6,464 nucleotides of DNA from Alphaproteobacteria bacterium. Its GTDB lineage: Bacteria; Pseudomonadota; Alphaproteobacteria; Micropepsales; Micropepsaceae. The DNA is taken from the NCBI GenBank assembly GCA_025935155.1, contig JAICVV010000126.1, positions 1-6,464 of the forward strand, given 5' to 3'. A model generated the notes under the pieces. It did not search any database and was not told where the DNA came from. It saw only the letters and a list, made by a program, of their open reading frames with translations. This document shows positions 1 to 4,735 of the stretch, one piece after another (within the stretch, counting starts at the first letter, position 1; each line of letters begins with the position of its first letter). Both the position numbers and the translations under genes were made by a program.

Positions 1-906
1 CTGGCCTACGAAGCGGAAGGCCATGTGCTGTTCGACGTGGCGAAGAAGGCCGATTACGGCAAGCTGTCGCGCCGCCCGCTGGACGAGATGATCGCGGGCG
101 CGCGGGTGGATGTGGCACCCTACAAGCGCGAGGCGATGGACTTTGTGCTGTGGAAGCCGAGCGATGCCAACACGCCGGGATGGCAGTCTCCGTGGGGGCG
201 CGGACGCCCTGGCTGGCATCTCGAATGCTCGTCGATGATCGAAGCCACCATGGGCGAAACCATCGACATCCACGGGGGCGGCATCGATCTTGTGTTTCCG
301 CATCATGAAAACGAAATCGCGCAAAGCGAAGGCGCGCATCGCGGGCGTGCGCTCGCGCGGGTGTGGATGCACAACGGCTTCCTCAATGTGGAAGGCGAGA
401 AGATGTCGAAGTCCCTCGGCAACTTCCTTACCATCCACGAGCTGCTGGACGATTGGCCGGGCGACGTGCTGCGCTTCAACATGCTGCGCGCGCATTACCG
501 CCAGCCGATGGACTGGACGCTCGCCGGCATGAAGGAAAGCTGGGCGACGCTCGAGCGCTGGTACGATGTGGCCGAGCCGGTCACCAACATTCGGCACGGG
601 GATGCGCTGCTCGCCGCGCTCTGCGACGATCTCAACACGCCGCAGGCCATAGCCGAGTTGCACAAATCTTCGCCGGAAGAATTGGCCGGCGGCTTGTCGC
701 TGCTCGGCTTCAATCCGATGTCGGAGCGGTTGGCCTCGAAGAAGGCGGTGGATACGGTGGAGATCGCCCGTGCCATCGAGGCGCGCAACGCCGCGCGCAC
801 AGCGCTCGACTTCAAGGAATCCGATCGCATCCGCGATGAATTGTTGGCGCAGGGCATCCAGCTGAAAGACGGCCCGGACGGCACGACTTGGGAAGTGAAG
901 CATTGA
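1..906 (+). CDS. cysS: Cysteinyl-tRNA synthetase (CysRS), C-terminal part; 5' end outside window
   Basis: This class I aminoacyl-tRNA synthetase attaches cysteine to tRNA-Cys in the cytoplasm. The frame is open from base 1, so the gene begins upstream; 301 residues are visible and the first start-like codon inside (GTG at 25) is not the real start. Seen directly: the Zn-site segment GWHLECSSM with its Cys at visible residue 76, then HGGGIDLVFPHHENE with His 101 and Glu 105. The Cys-to-His spacing of 25 matches the Zn ligands of the E. coli enzyme (C209, H234, E238). The KMSKS loop is at residues 134-138 (bases 400-414). A DALR-like helical region and the usual C-terminal E(A)RNxAR...D..RD.L...GI.L.D.PDGT.W end follow. 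By alignment from memory about 130 N-terminal residues are missing, including the HIGH motif and the first Zn Cys. The tail after KMSKS is roughly 25-30 residues shorter than in E. coli, but nothing suggests damage. Confidence 0.97.
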   Translation: MAYEAEGHVLFDVAKKADYGKLSRRPLDEMIAGARVDVAPYKREAMDFVLWKPSDANTPGWQSPWGRGRPGWHLECSSMIEATMGETIDIHGGGIDLVFPHHENEIAQSEGAHRGRALARVWMHNGFLNVEGEKMSKSLGNFLTIHELLDDWPGDVLRFNMLRAHYRQPMDWTLAGMKESWATLERWYDVAEPVTNIRHGDALLAALCDDLNTPQAIAELHKSSPEELAGGLSLLGFNPMSERLASKKAVDTVEIARAIEARNAARTALDFKESDRIRDELLAQGIQLKDGPDGTTWEVKH

Positions 907-948
907 TGCCCCCCACCCGATCCGGCTTCGCTGCGCTCTGCCGGATGG

Positions 949-970
949 ACCTCCCCGCGTTGGGGGAGGT
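949..970. repeat. Hairpin within left inner arm of the repeat
   Basis: Stem acctcccc (949-956) pairs with ggggaggt (963-970) around the 6-nt loop gcgttg, giving an 8-bp, mostly G-C hairpin 42 nt after the cysS stop. It could protect or end the cysS transcript, but no T-run follows, so it is not called an intrinsic terminator. A second possible stem, atccggc (920-926) with gccggat (940-946), lies just upstream. Confidence 0.6.
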
Positions 971-1041
971 GAAGCCAAGGCTCGATATCCGTACGCGCGT
1001 TGTGCCGTGGTTGATCGTATCGCGTCATGCCCCTTCTCTTC

Positions 1042-1063
1042 ACCTCCCCCAACGCGGGGAGGT
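1042..1063. repeat. Hairpin within right inner arm of the repeat
   Basis: This is the mirror copy of the left hairpin: acctcccc (1042-1049), loop caacgc (1050-1055), ggggaggt (1056-1063). Its loop is exactly complementary to the left loop gcgttg, so a transcript could fold either as two hairpins with matching loops or as one 27-bp long-range stem. It lies about 50 nt before the proposed rarD start, with no T-run after it. Confidence 0.6.
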
Positions 1064-1113
1064 CGGCGAGCATTCGCGCGCAAGCGCGACTGCGAGCCGG
1101 GTGGGGGGTACCA

Positions 1114-2076
1114 GTGCGCGATGACTCCACAGTTACTGAGTTGCGAGCCGAACTCGCCGCCGCGGGCGAAACCGGCGCGCCGCTGGAAGGCGCAGACGCG
1201 TCGCTGCAGAAGGACGATCTCGCCGGCGTGGTCTACGCCGCGCTGGCGTATATCTTCTGGGGTATTGTCCCGATCTATTGGCGGTGGCTCGCCGATGTGC
1301 CGCCATTCCAGATCACCGTGCATCGGGTGCTATGGTGCGCGATTTTCGTGGCGGTCGTGTCGTTCGCGCGGGGCCGCATTCCGCATCTTTTTGCGCTTCT
1401 CCGCAACCCGCGAATCCTCGCCACGCTCACGCTCACCAGCGTGCTCATCAGCGTCAACTGGCTGATCTACATTTACTGCGTCGCGTCCGGTCAGCTGGTG
1501 GAGGCGAGCCTCGGCTACTACATTGTGCCGCTGCTATCAATCGCGCTGGGCGTGGCGTTCTACGGCGAACACCTTTCGCGCCTGCGGCTTGTTGCCGTGG
1601 TGATGGCTGGCGCAGCGGTGATCCTGAAAACATTGGATGTGGGGCACATTCCGTGGATCGCGCCGGCGCTGGCGTTGTCTTTCGGCTTCTACGGTTACTT
1701 CCGCAAGCGGGCGAATGTGGATGCGATGGACGGGCTCACCATCGAAACACTGATCCTGTTCCCGATTACCGTGGCGCTGGTGTTGTTCTGGACGTTCAGC
1801 GGCACCGGCGCGTTTCACGGCACAACCCTCACCACCGATGCGTTGCTGATATTCGGTGGTCCGCTCACCGCCGTGCCGCTGGCGATGTTCGCCTCTGGCG
1901 CGCGGCGCATTCGCCTTTCCACGCTCGGTTTCCTGCAATACCTCGCGCCGTCCATTACGCTGACGCTCGCCATCTTCGGTTTCGGCGAACGCTTCACGCG
2001 CCTGGATGCCGTGACCTTCGGCTGCGTCTGGGTGGCGCTAATGATGGTCGCCCTGGAAGGACGCTTGCGGCGATGA
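1114..2076 (+). CDS. rarD: RarD-type EamA family permease (drug/metabolite transporter superfamily)
   Basis: An inner-membrane protein expected to have about ten helices in two EamA repeats. The family is named from chloramphenicol-sensitive protein RarD; its substrate is generally unsettled. Counting from GTG 1114 (320 aa), the diagnostic blocks are an early helix with YIFWGIVPIYWRWL, VEASLGYYIVPLL at 129-141, GEHLSRLRLVAV, a mid-protein RANVDAMDGLTIETL segment, and RLSTLGFLQYLAP at 267-279 followed by GERFT. Start choice: the frame is open back to ATG 1027, but its first codons would be repeat sequence. GTG 1114 sits 5 nt after a G-run (1103-1108) that could act as ribosome-binding site. 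TTG 1141 (311 aa) is another option. Both leave a hydrophilic N-terminal stretch longer than the short lead usual for the family. The gene ends 8 nt from the convergent LOG-family gene. Family assignment is strong; the start is uncertain. Confidence 0.9.
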   Translation: MRDDSTVTELRAELAAAGETGAPLEGADASLQKDDLAGVVYAALAYIFWGIVPIYWRWLADVPPFQITVHRVLWCAIFVAVVSFARGRIPHLFALLRNPRILATLTLTSVLISVNWLIYIYCVASGQLVEASLGYYIVPLLSIALGVAFYGEHLSRLRLVAVVMAGAAVILKTLDVGHIPWIAPALALSFGFYGYFRKRANVDAMDGLTIETLILFPITVALVLFWTFSGTGAFHGTTLTTDALLIFGGPLTAVPLAMFASGARRIRLSTLGFLQYLAPSITLTLAIFGFGERFTRLDAVTFGCVWVALMMVALEGRLRR

Positions 2077-2084
2077 GCGATTTT

Positions 2085-2639
2085 CTACAGCAGCGCGACC
2101 GCTTCCTCCGCAGAACGCACCACATGAATCAGCCGGCTCACATCGCGGTAAATGAAGCCTTGGGCCCCGCAATGCTGCAGCAGCGCGAACAGCGGCGCGA
2201 AATAGCCGTTCGTGTTCACCAGCACGATCGGCTTCTCATGCATGCCGAGCTGCGCCGTGGTGACCACCTCGAAGAATTCGTCCAGGGTGCCCAGCCCGCC
2301 GGGAAGGATGACAAAAGCGTCGCTGATCGCGATCATGCGCTGCTTGCGCTCGAACAGGTCTGGCGTATGGACCATGGCGATGCCGCCTTGCGGCCGCTCC
2401 AGATGATTGAGCGGCGTGGGGCGAACGCCGATCACCTCTCCGCCACAGGCCAGGGCGGCGCGCGCCGCTTCGCCCATCAGGCCGGTGGCGCCGCCGCCAT
2501 AAACAAGCCGCCAGCCTTTCTGGCCGGCCAATTCGCCGAAAACCCGCGCCGTCTCCAGATACGCAGGATCGGCGCCGGGCGACGAGCCGCAAAACACGCA
2601 CACGGTTTTGTTTGCAGGCGAATTGGAAGAACTTTGCAT
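2085..2639 (-). CDS. LOG family protein (TIGR00730-type nucleoside 5'-monophosphate phosphoribohydrolase)
   Basis: A 184-residue cytoplasmic Rossmann-like protein of the LOG ('lonely guy') family, whose characterised members hydrolyse the base-ribose bond of cytokinin riboside 5'-monophosphates or ordinary nucleoside monophosphates such as AMP. Seen in order: VCVFCGSSPG near the N-terminus (residues 13-22), VYGGGATGLMG (46-56), the FERKQRM block with the conserved Arg-Lys (98-99), and the family signature PGGLGTLDE (113-121). Length is normal for the short LOG class. ATG at 2639 is the natural start, with only a weak GGA a few bases upstream. It reads away from the small-ORF/atm1 unit, sharing about 90 bp of upstream sequence, and towards rarD. 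In a bacterium without plant contact a nucleotide-salvage role is as likely as cytokinin production; the sequence cannot decide this. Confidence 0.93.
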   Translation of the reverse strand: MQSSSNSPANKTVCVFCGSSPGADPAYLETARVFGELAGQKGWRLVYGGGATGLMGEAARAALACGGEVIGVRPTPLNHLERPQGGIAMVHTPDLFERKQRMIAISDAFVILPGGLGTLDEFFEVVTTAQLGMHEKPIVLVNTNGYFAPLFALLQHCGAQGFIYRDVSRLIHVVRSAEEAVALL

Positions 2640-2665
2640 GATTCCGTGGCGATAGCCGGATTGGA

Positions 2666-2694
2666 TTGCAGCCGGGAACGGATGTTCCTACATG
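2666..2694 (+). promoter_or_regulatory. Tentative promoter for the small ORF-atm1 unit
   Basis: TTGCAG (2666-2671) and TACATG (2689-2694) are separated by 17 nt. The -35 resembles consensus in its TTG; the -10 matches only about half the consensus positions. The placement would give a leader of about 30 nt before the TTG start at 2730. This is inference from spacing and weak matches. No convincing promoter was found for the divergent LOG gene in the same 90 bp. Confidence 0.2.
2675..2688. promoter_or_regulatory. Short dyad ggaac-N4-gttcc in the divergent promoter region
   Basis: A perfect 5-bp dyad with a 4-nt centre (ggat) lies between the LOG and small-ORF starts, and falls in the spacer between the tentative -35 and -10 boxes, where a repressor could act. 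It resembles the GAAC-N4-GTTC form of LexA site known from Gram-positive bacteria, not the direct-repeat form used in alphaproteobacteria. A dyad this short can occur by chance. Confidence 0.25.
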
Positions 2695-2718
2695 CGTTCG
2701 GTACGGCACTGAATATTT

Positions 2719-2723
2719 AGAGG
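2719..2723 (+). promoter_or_regulatory. Shine-Dalgarno (agagg) for the small ORF
   Basis: AGAGG lies 6 nt before TTG 2730, the right distance for a ribosome-binding site. It overlaps an in-frame TAG stop (2718-2720), so translation in this frame cannot start further upstream and TTG 2730 is the first usable start codon after it. Confidence 0.6.
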
Positions 2724-2729
2724 TTTGCG

Positions 2730-2837
2730 TTGAAGAGAGTAAACTTTCGAAAGGCGTTCGTCATCATTGTCGCGCTTGCCCTGCTCGCCCTGATTGCCGG
2801 TTTCCTGCTGTTCGGCACCGCAAATACAGGACCCTGA
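2730..2837 (+). CDS. Small single-helix membrane protein, 35 aa, upstream of atm1
   Basis: I do not recognise this protein. The frame runs from TTG 2730 to TGA 2835-2837. The N-terminus is basic (MKRVNFRK), followed by about 19 hydrophobic residues (roughly 11-29, beginning VIIVALALLALIAGFL) and a short polar tail ending ANTGP. That is the pattern of a one-pass inner-membrane peptide or signal anchor; there is no cysteine, so no lipobox. Support for it being real: AGAGG 6 nt before the start, a stop only 2 nt before the atm1 ATG, and the atm1 ribosome-binding site lying inside its last codons, an arrangement typical of translational coupling. It could be a small partner or regulator of the exporter, or simply a leader peptide that sets atm1 translation; both are inference. 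Weak points are the TTG start and the short length. Confidence 0.6.
   Translation: MKRVNFRKAFVIIVALALLALIAGFLLFGTANTGP
2828..2831 (+). promoter_or_regulatory. Shine-Dalgarno (agga) deciding the atm1 start
   Basis: AGGA ends 8 nt before ATG 2840. It fixes the exporter's start there instead of at the in-frame TTG 2666 far upstream, whose reading would give a cysteine- and arginine-rich leader unlike any exporter N-terminus and would overlap the small ORF in another frame. Confidence 0.6.
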
Positions 2838-2839
2838 GC

Positions 2840-4723
2840 ATGGCGGGATTGCACACCGAAGAAGGCGAAGGCGCGCCATCGCTGCGGCCGCTCTGGATGC
2901 TGCTGCCGTATCTGTGGCCGAAGGGGTATCCGGGGCTGAAGGCGCGGGTATTCTTTTCCGTGGTCTGCCTTCTTCTGGCGATTTTGGCCACTACCGCCTT
3001 TCCGCTTTTCATGGGCTGGATCACCAACCAGCTGACGAGAAGGCCTCCGGCCGCCATTGCCGTGTTCGCCACGGTCGCTCTCATTGGCGGCTATGTGGTC
3101 GCGCGCATCCTGATGCAGGCCTTCGCGCAGCTGCGCGACGGCATCTTCGCGAAAGTGCAGTATCACGCCGTGCGCGAGGTGGGCGTATCGACCTTCATGC
3201 ACGTGCACACGCTTTCGTTGCGCTTCCATCTCGAGCGCAAGACGGGCGGCCTGTCGCGCGTCATCGAGCGCGGTACCCGCGGAATAGATACGCTGCTGTC
3301 TTTTGCAATCTTCAACATCTTTCCCACGATTTTTCAGCTGATCCTGTTCAGTGCCATCATGATTGTGAAGCTGGATCTGTGGATCACGCTCGCCACCATC
3401 GTTATGGTCGTGCTCTACATCTGGTTTACCTTCGCCATCACGCGCTGGCGCATCCGCTTCCGCCGCGAAATGAACGAGAGCGATCAGGACGCGAACACCA
3501 AGGCGGTCGATAGCCTGCTGAATTATGAGACCGTAAAATATTTCAGCAATGAAAAACACGAAACGCGCCGCTTCGACAGGTCGATGGAGAGGTTCGCCAA
3601 TGCATCGATTCAGGCGCAGACATCGCTCTCGGTGCTGAACACCGGGCAGGCCATCATCGTGGCGCTCGGTATGGGAGTGGTGATGGTGATGACCGCGATG
3701 GGCATCAGGGCAGGGCGGTTCAGCGTGGGCGATTTCGTGATGGCCAATGCCATTCTCATGCAGCTGTATCAGCCGCTGAACTTCCTCGGCACCGTCTATC
3801 GCGAAATCACCCAGGCGCTGGTGGACATGGATGCCATGTTCCGCCTGCTGCACCAGCCGCAGGAAGTGAAGGACAAGCCGGATGCAAAGCCGCTGATTGT
3901 GAGCGGCGGCGACATCCGCTTCGAGAATGTGGTGTTCTCCTACGAGCCCGAGCGGGTGGTGCTGAAGGGGATCAGCTTCGAGGTGCCGCCCGGCAAAACA
4001 GTGGCGATTGTCGGTCCGTCCGGCGCGGGCAAATCCACCATCTCGCGCATTCTCTACCGCTTCTACGATATCAAGAGCGGCAGCGTGACCATCGACGGGC
4101 AAGACATTCGCGACGTGACGCAGGCCTCCTTGCGCGAACAGATCGGCATCGTGCCGCAGGACACGGTGCTCTTCAACGATACCATCCGATACAACATCGC
4201 CTACGGCCGCATCGGCGCGAGCGAAGCAGAGATCGAGCAGGCAGCGCGGATGGCGCAGATCGATCCGTTTATCCGCGAGCTGCCGCAAGGCTACGATTCG
4301 ATGGTCGGCGAGCGGGGTCTGAAATTGTCCGGCGGCGAAAAGCAGCGCGTCGCCATCGCTCGCACGATATTGAAAAATCCGCCGATCCTGCTGCTGGACG
4401 AAGCGACGTCCGCGCTCGACACGCACACCGAACGGGAAATTCAGTCGGCGCTCCGTGAGATCTCGAGGAACCGCACCACATTGGTCATCGCGCACCGGCT
4501 TTCGACCGTGGTGGATGCGGATGAAATCCTGGTGCTCGATCATGGGCAGATTGTCGAACGTGGGCGCCATGCCGAGCTGGTGGCGCGCGGCGGTCATTAC
4601 GCCGCGATGTGGAACAAGCAGAAGGAAGCGGCCGCCGTGCGCGAGCGGTTGAAGGCGGTGGAAAGCGATCCCGATGTGGTGCCGGGAATCGCTCGGCAAG
4701 TTCCGGTGGCCGCGGCGGAGTAA
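2840..4723 (+). CDS. atm1: Atm1-type ABC exporter (ABCB family permease/ATPase half-transporter)
   Basis: A 627-residue inner-membrane half-transporter expected to work as a homodimer. The mitochondrial and bacterial Atm1 family exports glutathione-linked compounds, tied to Fe-S cluster assembly or heavy-metal tolerance. Six membrane segments are visible at about 37-60, 71-95, 152-176, 180-202, 264-290 and 294-322. Atm1-specific blocks are RGTRGID near 144-150, the run DANTKAVDSLLNYETVKYF, LNTGQ at 266-270 (its Asn and Gln correspond to glutathione-contact residues reported in the Novosphingobium Atm1 structure) and LNFLGTVYREITQALVDM. The ATPase domain is complete: A-loop Tyr 368, Walker A GPSGAGKST 392-400, Q-loop Gln 440, signature LSGGEKQ 496-502, Walker B LLLDE ending Asp 520/Glu 521, H-loop His 552. 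It is probably co-transcribed with the small membrane ORF 2 nt upstream. It ends 1 nt from the convergent RND stop. Family is secure; the substrate is inferred. Confidence 0.93.
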   Translation: MAGLHTEEGEGAPSLRPLWMLLPYLWPKGYPGLKARVFFSVVCLLLAILATTAFPLFMGWITNQLTRRPPAAIAVFATVALIGGYVVARILMQAFAQLRDGIFAKVQYHAVREVGVSTFMHVHTLSLRFHLERKTGGLSRVIERGTRGIDTLLSFAIFNIFPTIFQLILFSAIMIVKLDLWITLATIVMVVLYIWFTFAITRWRIRFRREMNESDQDANTKAVDSLLNYETVKYFSNEKHETRRFDRSMERFANASIQAQTSLSVLNTGQAIIVALGMGVVMVMTAMGIRAGRFSVGDFVMANAILMQLYQPLNFLGTVYREITQALVDMDAMFRLLHQPQEVKDKPDAKPLIVSGGDIRFENVVFSYEPERVVLKGISFEVPPGKTVAIVGPSGAGKSTISRILYRFYDIKSGSVTIDGQDIRDVTQASLREQIGIVPQDTVLFNDTIRYNIAYGRIGASEAEIEQAARMAQIDPFIRELPQGYDSMVGERGLKLSGGEKQRVAIARTILKNPPILLLDEATSALDTHTEREIQSALREISRNRTTLVIAHRLSTVVDADEILVLDHGQIVERGRHAELVARGGHYAAMWNKQKEAAAVRERLKAVESDPDVVPGIARQVPVAAAE

Positions 4724-4735
4724 CTTACTCGGCCG
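4713..4735. repeat. Palindrome spanning both convergent stop codons
   Basis: The 13-nt sequence gagtaacttactc (4718-4730) is a perfect dyad centred on base 4724. After one G/G mismatch, cggc (4713-4716) and gccg (4732-4735) extend it. It contains the atm1 TAA (4721-4723) and, on the other strand, the RND TAA (4725-4727). As RNA it could form a short hairpin in either direction. There is no T-run on either side, so I do not call it a standard terminator. Confidence 0.5.

Larger units (their letters stand above)
909..1108. repeat. Nested inverted-repeat intergenic element (MITE/REP-like)
   Basis: Almost the whole space between cysS and rarD is one nested inverted structure. The outer arms are ccccccacccg (909-919) and its exact reverse complement cgggtgggggg (1098-1108). 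The inner arms are an uninterrupted 27-bp inverted repeat, 948-974 against 1038-1064, around a 63-nt centre with no recognisable gene. The stretches between outer and inner arms (920-947 and 1065-1097) are GC-rich on both sides but differ, as if two variants of one repeat unit had been placed head to head. No flanking target-site duplication is visible (left flank ttgatg, right flank taccag), and no transposase is encoded. Similar C-run/G-run palindromes are common between genes of alphaproteobacteria; the exact family cannot be named from the sequence alone. Confidence 0.85.

Noticed and set aside
949..970. Intrinsic terminator for cysS
   Set aside because: The G-C hairpin is convincing but no T-run follows; the same structure is better explained as part of the repeat.
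907..1113. CRISPR array or tandem repeats
   Set aside because: The repeated units are inverted, only two in number, and have no regular spacers.
2684..2699. Possible alphaproteobacterial SOS box (GTTC direct repeat)
   Set aside because: GTTC at 2684 and GTTC at 2696 are separated by 8 nt, whereas the alphaproteobacterial LexA site needs exactly 7; the adjacent inverted GAAC-N4-GTTC is the Gram-positive form. Neither downstream gene is a typical SOS target.
1278..2720. 480-codon + strand open frame running across rarD and the LOG gene
   Set aside because: It crosses two genes with clear family motifs in other frames; the product is low-complexity Ala/Arg/His sequence with no recognisable fold.
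2666..2839. Upstream extension of the Atm1 exporter to TTG 2666
   Set aside because: The extra 58 residues look like non-coding translation, have no counterpart in the family, and conflict with the good ribosome-binding site before ATG 2840 and with the small ORF.
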